Part shown: in pieces, positions 1-9,119 of the stretch
Position numbering within the stretch: the stretch's first letter is position 1
Layout: each line of letters starts with the position of its first letter
NCBI GenBank assembly: GCA_004151065.3
Contig: NWUY0304557202.1
Span: 1-10,080 of the forward strand
DNA length: 10,080 nt
Reading direction: 5' to 3'
Source: Larix sibirica
Taxonomy: Eukaryota; Streptophyta; Pinopsida; Pinales; Pinaceae
Notes under the pieces: generated by a model
The model's input: only the letters and a program-made list of their open reading frames with translations
Database searches by the model: none
What the model was told of the DNA's origin: nothing
Made by a program: the position numbers and the translations under genes

Positions 1-20
1 ATAATAATAATAATAATAAT
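1..20. repeat. (AAT)n microsatellite at window edge
   Basis: Uninterrupted ATA/AAT trinucleotide repeat, cut by the window start. It probably forms the 3' tail of the adjacent minus-strand SINE-like element. Confidence 0.85.
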
Positions 21-211
21 TTATTTTTAATGTCACAATCAAGTTAGAGACACCAATTTGGTGTATGAGACTCTCTTGTGTGGGATAAGGGATCCCTCTG
101 CACAGTGATTTAACTGCTAAAGTCTACATACCCTACCGCTCCGGATTTGAACGTATGACCTCCTAAGAGGAAACACATAATCGTTAGACCCACTTGTTTC
201 TCCCAACTCTA
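1..211 (-). mobile_element. tRNA-derived SINE-like element, with A/T-rich simple-repeat tail
   Basis: On the minus strand a B-box-like CGTTCAAATCC (153-143, consensus GGTTCGANNCC) follows an A-box-like AAACAAGTGGG (199-189) by about 35 bp, the usual tRNA-promoter spacing. The tRNA-like head (about 211-140) is followed by an unrelated body of about 110 bp and a tail ending in repeated ATT/AAT units at 20-1. A tRNA-like head, unrelated body and simple-repeat tail is the SINE layout. The A box is degenerate and the distal end is cut by the window edge. A diverged tRNA pseudogene is the alternative. Confidence 0.5.
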
Positions 212-221
212 TTTTTCTCTC

Positions 222-398
222 TTATGCCTCAGCCAATCGTTTAATATACTCATTGAAGTCGATTGTTGTGAGTGCTAACTCAATCAAAGTGAATCGCATG
301 AAGTTTTCTTGATTGTCTACCTTGTTAATTTTTAGAAATTTGGATATACCTCTTACACCACTAGCTTTTGCAAGTTGATCAATAGGATCATCTGCCAT
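222..398 (-). CDS. Small open frame of 58 residues, unknown (possibly part of a degraded gene)
   Basis: ATG at 398-396 opens a frame beginning MADDPIDQLAKASGVRG and ending FNEYIKRLAEA before TAA (224-222). The composition looks protein-like: balanced charged residues and a hydrophobic centre (FTLIELALTTI). I do not recognise a family. It overlaps by 11 nt, in another frame, the end of a second open stretch (552-388) on the same strand, so the two may be halves of one frameshifted reading frame. It lies downstream of the decayed transposase and may be its degraded tail or an unrelated relic. Confidence 0.25.
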   Translation of the reverse strand: MADDPIDQLAKASGVRGISKFLKINKVDNQENFMRFTLIELALTTIDFNEYIKRLAEA

Positions 399-552
399 CA
401 GCTATATCCAACTTTGTCCCTTGCTCATGTTCATCTTCTTCTTTGATTTCTGCATAGTAATGTGCGATGCGTTCACTGTCCACATTTAGAGGCAATAGAC
501 ATAGACAAACTCTGGTCCTCTTTGTTGCTCGTTTCCTGTTGTCTGAGATTGA
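388..552 (-). pseudogene. Open stretch of 54 residues without start, unknown
   Basis: This minus-strand frame lies between stop codons (TGA 555-553 and TGA 390-388) and has a basic patch (RKRATKRTR), then DSERIAHYYAEIKEEDEHEQ. The charge pattern resembles a C-terminal tail, and it runs directly into the frame at 398-222. No family is recognised. Between 560 and 870 the same strand gives only short interrupted stretches. Confidence 0.2.
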
Positions 553-869
553 TCATGCTTTCTTGAAGCTAATTTGGACCACTGGGAGCACTTGTCCTTG
601 TAAATTGCGTGCTTTCCAGATCCTAACTGCTTTAGTTTCCGTGATTAATTATTGTTGTCTCTTTACTTCCTGCCTTGGTGTTAGCCCTGAAATGGTCGTT
701 GCTACGAGAAATGTAGTTAATCCATGTAATAAGAGTGATCATGTATTACCGGCCTCATGTAATAATTATGCCCCATAAGGTAATTAGCATATGCACATTA
801 TATCATATATGATAGTGAACCATTTCCAACATAGAATCATATAGTTTGTTGCCTCATTGGCATAAAGCG

Positions 870-1770
870 GTCCCCTACAAACTGGATCGTCTTAAATGGC
901 CCAAGATTGTTAACATCCACGAGTTGTAGTTTGTGATTAGTGCACGAGGCACTGTATGGAGGCCAATGCTTAGACTTTTTTCCTCGATTGTTTTTAGTGC
1001 AACGTAGCTTCCATGACCTGACAATAGCCTGTTAGTAGACAAAACACCAAATACCTCTTGGTACAGACTTTGCAAAATGAGCAGCCATACAGGCTCTTGG
1101 CTCACAACCCTTCATGTATTTCTTCAAAGCCTTGCTTCCTTCGAGTAGATATTGCCTTCGAATGCATTAGGCTGTTGCATTCACACAAAACAGGATTTTT
1201 TATCCCCTCACTAACTTTTGGATTCACCTTAGGAACATTTCTTCTCCCTTTTCTGACCAGAAATTGCATGCTACAACTTCTCCAAACCTATAAACTAGAA
1301 TCATCAGAGTTCCAAATACGATGATGTTCATATGGATATTTCTCTAAACTTGTGAAAATAGTACTATTTCACTACTGCACGCCATAAATGAACCGCCCTA
1401 TCGTTGTGAACTCCTATTGTCATGAGAACAAGATCCGGGTGGCATTTCTTAAACCCAACCCACTAGGGTTTTCTAAGGAAGCCACCCACTGGCCTTAAGC
1501 TATATTATCGCTAGGCCATGGCCTATCTCAACCATTTTCTTGCACCATTTAACAATTTTTTCTTCTTCATCTCTTGTCAAAATGATTGGAAACCTTTTTC
1601 TCTGTGTATGTGAGCCCATTTACTCAATAGTGCACATCGGCCATTGGGATACCATACCTCTTAGCTGCTGCCCTCACAAAGTAGCCATTAAAATTCTGGG
1701 ATATTAATGGCTTTCAACATGTCTTCTTTAGACCACCCTCTAATGTTGGCTAGGATAATTTTCTTACCTG
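870..1770 (-). pseudogene. Decayed pogo/CENP-B-like (Tc1/mariner superfamily) transposase
   Basis: Reading the minus strand across several frames gives the family's parts in the right order. The psq-type helix-turn-helix has RGWSKEDMLKAI (about 1742-1707) and YFVRAAAKRYGIP (about 1683-1645). The Tc5/CENP-B-type region has LTRDEEEKIVKWCKKM (about 1580-1530) and WVGFKKCHPDLVL (1462-1424). The DDE domain has IWNSDDS (about 1317-1297, first catalytic Asp), RKGRRNV, CEPRACMAAHFAK (1106-1068), LLSGHGSYV (about 1027-1001), and LQLVDVNNLGPFKT (third Asp codon 917-915). Family members normally carry an Asp just before GHGSH; here codon 1021-1019 gives Ser, so a catalytic residue is lost. Frameshifts and stops interrupt every segment, so it is dead. 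A 76-residue open stretch at 1105-875 is its longest surviving frame. Terminal inverted repeats were not found. The source could be a transposon or a domesticated relative that later decayed. Confidence 0.8.
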
Positions 1771-2310
1771 AACAAGATCCCTAGACTGCAACTTGAGGAG
1801 GACTTCTGTGATCAGGCACATGTGCCTGCTATGCATCGTCTTCTATTGATGATTAGACACAAGGTGTGCACCTCTTCTTTCCAAGCAGTGTATTAGTCCT
1901 TTTTTAATAGCATTCTATCATTCTGATAGAAAATTTTGACCCAGGAATATATAAGATGACAAGGTTAAAAAATCTTAGCACTTATATTAGGTAGAGAATG
2001 AGATGCATTCTTATCGTGGAATGTAAAGTTAAACTAACCTAGACATAGCAATTGCATGTTGGTAATTTAGTAAGTGTATTCTCCATGAAGTCAATGTAGT
2101 GTATGGTTTCCTGCACTGCATACTGACCATACACCTATCCCATTTCATAAGGATGCACGTAATGCTTTATGGTGTATTGGCCATACAAAACCACCGTAAG
2201 ATGACATCATGGTCCCTCTATCGATCCTAGTGATGGATCATAGAGTGTTGAAGTGTCTCCTTTTGGGCCCCTTGCCTTGGTCTAGAAGTGCAATTTCCCA
2301 TTTTGATGAT
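1771..2310. other. No gene seen; AT-rich spacer with small inverted repeats
   Basis: No supportable coding frame. Two small palindromic features are visible: a 16-bp perfect palindrome at 1813-1828 (caggcacatgtgcctg), and an 8-bp inverted repeat gtgtatgg/ccatacac at about 2100-2137. Neither has a clear role. Confidence 0.5.
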
Positions 2311-2316
2311 TAGTGC

Positions 2317-2570
2317 CATGGTTGGGTTCCCTTTTCATCTTTGTCCCAGTTTGGCACATTTTGGTAGGTGTTTCGTTGACCCATTTGGGTCCCTTTGCTA
2401 ATTAGGATCCCTCTAGGGCCTTGTGCACTAGTTGGGGTGTTAGTTTTTCATCTTTTTCCCCATAGGTCACATTAGGGTAGGTGTTTTCAAATGTCCCATC
2501 TATTATGAGATCAAAGGGAAATTTCATTGCCTTTGCTAATGCTCAGCAGGTTCCCTCTCCAACCCTCTTC
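2317..2570 (+). repeat. Imperfect direct repeat, two copies of about 110-130 bp
   Basis: The copies, about 2317-2417 and 2440-2565, share the ordered blocks tttttcatctttgtccc-like, ggtaggtgttt, cccat, and ctttgctaat followed by a ccctct motif. They are diverged, so the duplication is old. No coding capacity is apparent. Confidence 0.5.
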
Positions 2571-4240
2571 CACTTTTGACAATGGAGATGCCTAGCTCTT
2601 TTCATGAGGGAGGTCTTAGGGAACAGATCTGGACCTTGTGTGGTCCTCCCCTCCCTGATCCCACCAAGAGGATCACTCACTTCTTCCTTGTTGTCATGTT
2701 TGTTAGTGGAAGCAAACATGTCAAGGCCCAAATAAATTTAGACACTAGATTTGTGAGACCTCGGACTTCTTCTGGACCCCCTTTGATGGGTTGGTCGACC
2801 TCCATGAGACTCTTGAGGAGCTCCAGTTTTAGATCCCTCAAAGCCAGTAAGTTGAGTAGGATAGGTGGTCCAAGGGTTGGAACACACCTAGAGCACACTA
2901 TTCCCTAGCTCCGCCCTAGCAACCAACCTTCAATTCATGGACTCTTCCCCTAGACCTTGGATGTTAGGAATGATGGGCCTCATCGGTCCAAGCCCCCTCC
3001 CCCCCACAAATTACACTACCAAGCCTCCTCGGCCCCAAATACTCTTTACATGACATCATTAGCTACTGCATTGGTCTCTTCACAGTGATAGATGACTCAG
3101 ATGGAGAACCATCCTCTCTCTCTTCTCATTCTACCTCTAGCCCTAGCATGCCTTGACATCTCCATTGTATCCTTGACATAGTTTTGTATTTGTATCACCG
3201 GTGTTTCTATTTGCTAATTAGTTAGCTCTCTACTTTTAGTAGAGTAGTGATTGTTGTTGCATTCGCACTCTCATTGTTTATTTGCATTGGTGGTACTCCC
3301 ATTGCCCAACTTTGTGGTCACTTGTTGGACATTAATCATAATAACTTACCTTTTTCCTACATCAAAACCCAATGGAATTGTGAGCTCTTTTGTGATCTTC
3401 TAATCTCCTTTTACCTTCCATGCTCTTGAGCTTGCTGGAAGTTGTTGTCTCTCAATCCTCGTCCTGTTTGGAGACCGCTATAGGAGGTACTTTCCTCTCT
3501 ATTTGGAGTAGATCTTCCTTGGCTGCTTTTGCTGGCTTGATTGAGGTGTTTTGTTCTATGACCACCCACATCTGGTCATCCAATCTCTCCTACTCTAGAG
3601 AACTTCCTCACATAATCTGTGGGTGAGGATGTAACTTTCTCAGTGGAGGACACACAGCAATCATATATTTGATTTATATTTTTTAGTTGTATGCTTGGCT
3701 TGCATGTTAGCTCGTTTCATTTCTTGCTTGTTGCTCGTTTCATTTCATCTCCGGATAACATATCCTAGTTTGTTTTGCAAGATGAAGAACACTACACAAT
3801 TACTTAGAGTAGGCCCTAACCCCCTCTCGCTTGTTTGTTGTTTGTTCTTTTTCTCTAAGCCGTTGTAGTTTTCCTTCTTTTGTTGTAGATCTAGTACAGA
3901 TTAGGGTTAGATTCTAGATCAAAATTAGTTAAGGGCTCTCGCCCAACTAGGTGATGGGATCTAATTATTGATGATTATTGATGATCCAAGCATTGAGATT
4001 TGGTTTTGATTGATCTATATCCTCTTGCATTTGTTATTTTCTGTTGTCTCACTCAGAAGTTGGTATGCACTTAATGAATTGTTCATGTGTTGTTGCTCTG
4101 TTGTGTTGCTCAGATACTGGTAATAGGTATGCATTTGATGAATTGTTTCTGTTTGTTGTAATAGCTAGCCTAAGTAGCCTTTCAAAAATAGGTGATTATA
4201 CAGATACAGTAATGAGTCTGACACTAATCATTCAGCATTG
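2571..4240. other. No recognisable gene; pyrimidine-rich, probably repeat-derived
   Basis: The longest open frame (2576-2908 plus, 110 residues) has no recognisable motif and competes with open frames on the other strand over the same bases, so I do not call it. Small repeats are present: gctcgtttcatttc at 3710-3723 and 3733-3746, and ggtatgca(c/t)tt(a/g)atgaattgtt at 4062 and 4126 with a 64-bp period. I see no RNA gene or intact element. Confidence 0.45.
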
Positions 4241-4250
4241 ATGTAGGTAG

Positions 4251-4355
4251 GCACTGGTGGTAGATTATGAATCTGGATATGTTATACTCGAGATAACGGT
4301 TGCTAAACCTCCTCCAGAAGTAACTAATACATCATGGTTTGATGCAACTTATTGA
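4251..4355 (+). CDS. Weak candidate terminal exon, unknown product
   Basis: After an acceptor-like gtaggtag (4243-4250), 34 codons are open to TGA (4353-4355). They read ALVVDYESGYVILEITV, then AKPPPEV, then an acidic-aromatic end. The sequence looks like real protein, but the length is within chance, no family is recognised, and no partner exon was found upstream. Confidence 0.2.
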   Translation, partial: ALVVDYESGYVILEITVAKPPPEVTNTSWFDATY

Positions 4356-4359
4356 AATA

Positions 4360-4650
4360 GGAGAATGCCCAGAGTAACCTTTTTAGTTTTTGTTTATACT
4401 GATGTATCTCTTACATGAGATCTTTTGGGCTGCGATTCACCCCCCCTTGTAAACTGGGAGCCGAAACAATGTTTCAGATTTCAAATATAAGTAACTATTT
4501 TTTTTCCTTTTTATCTCAAATATTTTTTTGTTAATGGTAAGTTAATGGTTGTTTTACTCCAGGAGTTAGATACCCTCTCCGGCCCAAATAAGGGGTTTTC
4601 CTTTAAGATAAAAAGGGCACTTGTAGCTTTCCCTTACTTTATAAATTATT
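4360..4650. other. No gene seen; AT-rich spacer
   Basis: A C-run (4440-4447) in the context gattcacccccccttg resembles sequence seen in some plant retrotransposons, but nothing else supports an element. T-runs are otherwise the only structure. Confidence 0.4.
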
Positions 4651-5040
4651 CACCTTCTTTAACACTTTGGGATTAATGCCATGATATACTGTTATTAAAT
4701 TATGTGATGCACAACAGGACTGAAGGTTATCAACTAGAAAAGGTTCACAAGAATGTCGAGGATGATTCATGAACTAGGTGTTAAAAAAGAATCTAGCTTG
4801 ATGACCATCAATGGAAAGCAAAGCAGAAAACTGGACAGTTAGCAGATTATTTACCTGCTTTCACACTTTGGAAGTAATACTGTGATATATTATTAAATTA
4901 CACAATGCACAAAGAAACTGAAGGTCATCAACTACAAAAGGATCAAAAGAATGTCGAGGATGATTTCATGAACTAGGTGTTAGATAGGCAGCTAGCTTGA
5001 TCAACATCAATAGAAAGCATAGCAGAAAACTGGATGGTTT
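4651..5040 (+). repeat. Diverged tandem duplication, unit about 200 bp
   Basis: Copy 1 (4651-4840) and copy 2 (4852-5039) share ordered blocks throughout: acactttgg, tattaaatta, aatgtcgaggatgatt, catgaactaggtgtta, ctagcttgat and agcagaaaactgga. Scattered substitutions and small indels separate them. The offset is about 199-201 bp. No coding function is seen. It lies past the 3' end of the CBP60 gene. Confidence 0.9.
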
Positions 5041-5511
5041 ATTTGAATTACAACCATGCAACCAAAACCTGAACCTATGGATACAATAGAAATGGAAAAA
5101 CAAAACTATTTACTAAATTTGATTGGCCTAAAATGCCCTTCTGAGAAGTACTTTACAACTTCAGCTACATATGTATCCAGCAATACAGCCAGGCCAAGAT
5201 TATTCTGGAAACTGGCTTTCATGCAAGACCCTGGGTTGATGTGATATCATTCTCCCCCGCTGCAGCACTAACATTGCCAGCACTTTCAGTATCATGCTTT
5301 ATGGGCCCTCTCTAGCCTGTGGTTGTTATCTATTTGATGTCTGTAACTGCAAGCTTTTACTACAGTGGAATATCCTTATGTTGGATTCTGTTCCACATTA
5401 ATATACTTACTCTTACTCTTACTGATAAATTCTAGGTATCTGAGATGTTGGCTATTGCAGTATCATTGAAAAATCATGTACAACCTGCACAGGCACCTTC
5501 ATATTATCAAG
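5041..5511 (-). other. 3' flank / probable 3' UTR of the CBP60 gene
   Basis: This stretch follows the CBP60 stop codon and ends at the duplicated block 4651-5040. The only AATAAA on the sense (minus) strand that I noticed is at 5043-5038, about 470 bases after the stop, so the poly(A) site is unresolved. Short open frames occur on both strands (5056-5244 plus, 5222-5106 minus), but neither has a recognisable family. I do not call a gene here. Confidence 0.4.
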
Positions 5512-7082
5512 TCAATCCTCCAGATCTTCCAGTATTGCTCTTTTTGCAGCAGCCTCCTTTCTAACACTAATTCCCCATTTTAGTGCCGCCTTCAGCTTCA
5601 GCCATCCTACATAGGCTTTACCGTGCAGGCGATCCATGGACATATTGAAATTCGGACGTGATGTTGGAGGAAGACTTGCAAAACTGAAGCTTTGATCCCC
5701 TTGCATGTTAGGAAAGAAGTTATAGACATGATCAACTGTGCCCCCATTGATACCTGGTAACCAGTTTTGTGTCACTTGGAAATCTTCATCATATGTACCT
5801 CTATATAACACTTCAGCTTCCAACTCATTATTTAAGTTTGTGTGGTAATATCCCTCTGGCACTTCACGGGGCTGCCTAGCCCACTCATTTTTTATAACAT
5901 TCTCACCCTCTTCTGCATTTTGAAGCCTGATGCCATTTCTCTGTATATGTGAATTGGGATTTGGAGTTGGGTATGCCAAGGAAAGGGGATATACAAGTTC
6001 TTGCTGTGAACCAAGAACTAAGGATGAAGACTCTGCAGGATGGATTACCACATTCTGCTGTGTAAAACCTGTTCCCACTGGAGATGCTACTATATTCACA
6101 TTATCACCAGGATGATTCCAATAACTATTAAGCTGTTTTATTGACTGTTGATGGCTCATAAACATGCTACCCATAATCTGTGACTTATGATCCAATTCTG
6201 CTCCATTCCCATCTGCAGAAAATGTATAATAATTAATAATTTATAGGGCAATTAGTATATACTAGAAATATTATAATCATATCAAGCAATAGCTGACGCA
6301 CCAAATTATTTTCAAGTAGTTACCTTGCTCTTGAAGTAAAACTGTTCTCTGAAAGTTAGGATCTTGAGGTCCCTGAAGAACTCCAGTATGACCATTTTGC
6401 ATTGTTAAAGAACAAGATGCATTACCAATCAGGAATTCTTCATGCAGTTCACGCACTTCATTCCAATTTTGATATGCATGTTTTACCATCCTTTCCATAA
6501 AAGACTGCAAAGTAGTATATTATAATAGTTACACAGTCAGACCAAAGGATCGAGCAGTATCTGAGGAAATGTCCAATATTCCTTTTCTTAATGAAGAGAT
6601 TTAAGATTGAGAACTTACCTTTTGGGTTCCAGAAAGTTCAGACGTAGGAATGGTTTCTGTTTCTGAAATAACAGCTACTAGTTCATAGATGACATTAAAG
6701 ACAAGACGGATATTTTGTGGGCTATCATACACATAATGTTTGTTATTCAGTGTGCATGTCTTTGCATGCTCCACTGTTCCTTCCCACATCTTGGCTGACA
6801 TTCCATTGCCAAGAATCTGCAGGGTTTTAAATAGAAGTGTTAACATTCATATCTGTCTTCTGCGTTTTCAGAATGAGATATTAGAAAAAGATATAATGAA
6901 AACAGAGGACAGTATGTTTACTTGGCGAAGTCGTGGGGAATCTGTCACTAATAACCTTAAGAAATCCCGAACCGTGTTAATCTGTTCATCCCTTAGCCTC
7001 TTGTGGAAAGCACCATCCTTGCCAACTTTGTCTAGACGCCATACTTCATCATCCAGAGCTGGAGGATAGTGCTTCTTATACA
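5512..7082 (-). CDS. CBP60-family calmodulin-binding transcription regulator, last four exons (5' part outside window)
   Basis: Four minus-strand exons join in frame: 7082-6922, 6816-6619, 6504-6324 and 6212-5512 (stop TGA 5514-5512). Introns of 105, 114 and 111 bp all have GT donors (gtaaac, gtaagt, gtaact) and CAG acceptors. The first visible exon begins mid-codon after acceptor acttgcag. The joined frame gives 413 residues. Residues 1-25 carry the hallmark [16 protein letters not shown] followed by [12 protein letters not shown]; residues 33-70 carry [12 protein letters not shown] and [12 protein letters not shown]; then VEHAKTC and [13 protein letters not shown]. These match the central and C-terminal conserved domains of CBP60 proteins. 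The variable Q/N/S-rich linker (about 150-380) ends in a basic amphipathic helix. Family knowledge: CBP60s are nuclear, plant-specific DNA-binding proteins, several of which control salicylic-acid immunity. Roughly 200 N-terminal residues are missing compared with relatives, and I found no matching exon up to 10080. The frame is intact, so this looks like a live gene. Paralogue identity is not assigned. Confidence 0.93.
5515..5607 (-). other. C-terminal calmodulin-binding-like helix of the CBP60 protein
   Basis: The last 31 residues of the reconstructed protein (383-413) start [17 protein letters not shown] and continue through an Ala/Lys/Arg stretch to an acidic end. Two tryptophans nine residues apart, hydrophobic residues between them and regularly spaced Lys/Arg form a basic amphipathic helix. 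The segment resembles the C-terminal calmodulin-binding site described for CBP60a-f type proteins. In CBP60g the site is N-terminal, and SARD1 is reported not to bind calmodulin. Binding itself is inferred. Confidence 0.75.
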
Positions 7083-7779
7083 CTGCAAGTAAAAAAATTA
7101 AGGCTGTTCAATAATTATATTTCTAGCAATCTAGAAGAAAAAAATTCAATGCCTACAAAATCATCTATCCTGAAGCAAATTTCTCTTTGGCAATCTTTCA
7201 TACATGCAACAAATTATATATTGAATAGGTAAGACAATACCGATTTCAAGAATTCATGCCCCTGTATAGTTGCAATAAAATTATTTTAGATGTGTCATTG
7301 GCTTTCGACAGTTCATTTTCTCAATGCTCTGTAAACTTTGACAAAAAACCATTTCACATATGCCAATTATTTAAAGCAAGCATGGAACGGGCTTCTCACT
7401 GCACTATATTAAAGATTCTTTTATCAGTAATTTACGCAAGCTTGATCAAATCATGTGAGTTCTTAAAATACCAAACTACTTTAAGAATGCTATTTGAATA
7501 TATTTTACCGAAGTGGATTGGATTATTATAATGGTGAAAGATGTGAAAAAGAGCCTCTGCTACGAGTTCTTGGATTTTTAGGATTATATCACTGCAAAAT
7601 AGGAAAAGTGCTCAATGTCATATTTGAATGTTTTCCCTGATTCTGATGAAAAATCAGTGCTTAAATTCTGTATTGAAAAAGGGAAAAAAATCAACTGTTC
7701 GCATAAATTAGTTAGAAATGCAAACCTAAAACTATAACTGCACTGATCAAAATTTAGAACTGTTTGGTATACAAAAAAA

Positions 7780-7807
7780 AGTATATGTAGCCAAGTATAT
7801 GTAGCCC
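7780..7807 (+). repeat. Perfect 14-bp tandem duplication beside the SINE-like element
   Basis: aagtatatgtagcc occurs twice back to back, directly before the tRNA-like head that starts near 7797. It may be an insertion or slippage scar. No second copy was seen at the element's other end. Confidence 0.85.
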
Positions 7808-8025
7808 AGTGGATTAGCTCGAGTGGTTGAATACCATGAATTGCAAGCAGGAGGTCACAGGGTCAAGTCCCCAGGCTGGCTGCCTCTGTGAATATTGTGG
7901 ACCTAACTCGATGTCCCCGCTGGGTTAAATTGCCAAAACTGCAACTAAAAGGTTACCTGGGAGACCATCCTCAAAATGGGGGGAATGTGGCTAATCCAAT
8001 TCTATTTATTGGTTAATAATAGTCT
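7797..8025 (+). mobile_element. tRNA-derived SINE-like element
   Basis: An A-box-like TAGCTCGAGTGG (7815-7826) and a B-box-like GGGTCAAGTCC (7860-7870) are separated by 33 bp, as in tRNA-type Pol III promoters. The head is followed by a body of about 150 bp unrelated to tRNA and an AT-rich end (tatttattggttaataatag). It sits inside the CBP60 upstream intron, opposite in orientation to the gene. The body differs from that of the element at 1-211, so it is a different family. A true tRNA gene is unlikely because paired acceptor-stem ends and a Pol III terminator T-run are not evident. The 3' boundary is approximate. Confidence 0.65.
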
Positions 8026-9119
8026 CCATCTGTATCAAATCATGTGTATATTTTTGAAGAACCAACAAGTCCATTTCAGTCAGAGGCACTAACTAAATGC
8101 AGGCCTTGTTGAATCACAGCAGTGTCACAGTTAGCAAGGTGTTAATTCTTTATGCTTATATGCTTACTGTCTTCCCTAGAGTCCGGTTTCAAGGAAGCAA
8201 CAACATTCCCCTTCTGTGCCTATTTAGTATTTACTTACTTGGAGTTTATTGAAACTATTGCTGTCTATTTAGGGAAGAAAAGTTTCAGAGTACATCCTGC
8301 AGTAGCAGTAAAGGAGACCATAGAAGACAGTACACACTGGAAAAATACCAAACAGTTGCCTCCTGGCAAGTTTAGTAAGAACTAAACGATGAGAACTTCA
8401 AGATAGAATATAAATAATTAAAAAAAATGCCTTCCAAACTTATGTCCAAAGATCATTTCTTCAAAAACATAAAAATCCAATCCTTTTATTTTGTAAATCT
8501 AGTTACTCTATTTAGTATTATCCTCTATTTACTATTATTGGATAAATTGAGAAAATTGAAAGTTTTCGTGAAGTAAAGATCAGACCAGTATTAAACCATG
8601 TCATGGTACGCAAAATAGCAACCTGAAACAAAAAGCAGGGTTTAATTCTTCTTTTTTATATCATGTGCCTGCCTTTCAAGATTAGGAAAGGGCTTTGATT
8701 TCACAGTTGTAATCAATTGACCAGGACTTGGATATTTAGTGCTCTCATTTACTGCTCCTAGTGAAGACACCTAATGGCTCTAAGCTGACTGTTATGTTAA
8801 TGCAGGGTAGATGAATTGCCTGTGATAATTTAAAATAGATTTTCAGCATTCAGTTTTCCCGAAGTGCACAAAGCAAACCTGTATGAAGTAGTGGCTTCTG
8901 CCACTATTTGATAGAAAGCAGTAGAAAGCTGAACATAAAAATCAGCAAATAATGACAATATCCGTCGTAACTTATCACATTTAAAGTGCCTGTAAGTCCA
9001 GAGGAGGGCGAAAACTTAAAAGCATATCCTCTTGCTTTAACACTAGGCACATCCCAGATAATTTCAAGGGCACAAGCAGTTTCACTACAGACGCGCTCGG
9101 TGGTCAAAACACATGTGAT

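Noticed and set aside
467-778. 103-residue plus-strand open frame
   Set aside because: No motif is recognised, and protein-like readings in this part fall on the minus strand.
2576-2908. 110-residue plus-strand open frame
   Set aside because: No recognisable motif, and open frames exist on the opposite strand over the same bases. Low stop density here reflects base composition.
4430-4470. C-run context gattcacccccccttg as a copia-type element fragment
   Set aside because: The motif is short, and no LTR, primer binding site or coding remnant supports it.
5056-5244. 62-residue plus-strand frame and an overlapping 38-residue minus-strand frame (5222-5106)
   Set aside because: Both strands are open over the same bases and neither shows a known family. 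The minus one lies in the probable CBP60 3' UTR.
5240-5262. Minus-strand gggggagaatgat as a retrotransposon polypurine tract in the CBP60 3' flank
   Set aside because: No LTR start or partner sequence could be shown, and purine runs are common.
8904-9107. 67-residue minus-strand frame containing a DHR-like reading in another frame, considered as the missing upstream CBP60 exon
   Set aside because: The surrounding residues do not match the expected CBP60 sequence, and no donor site with the needed phase follows.
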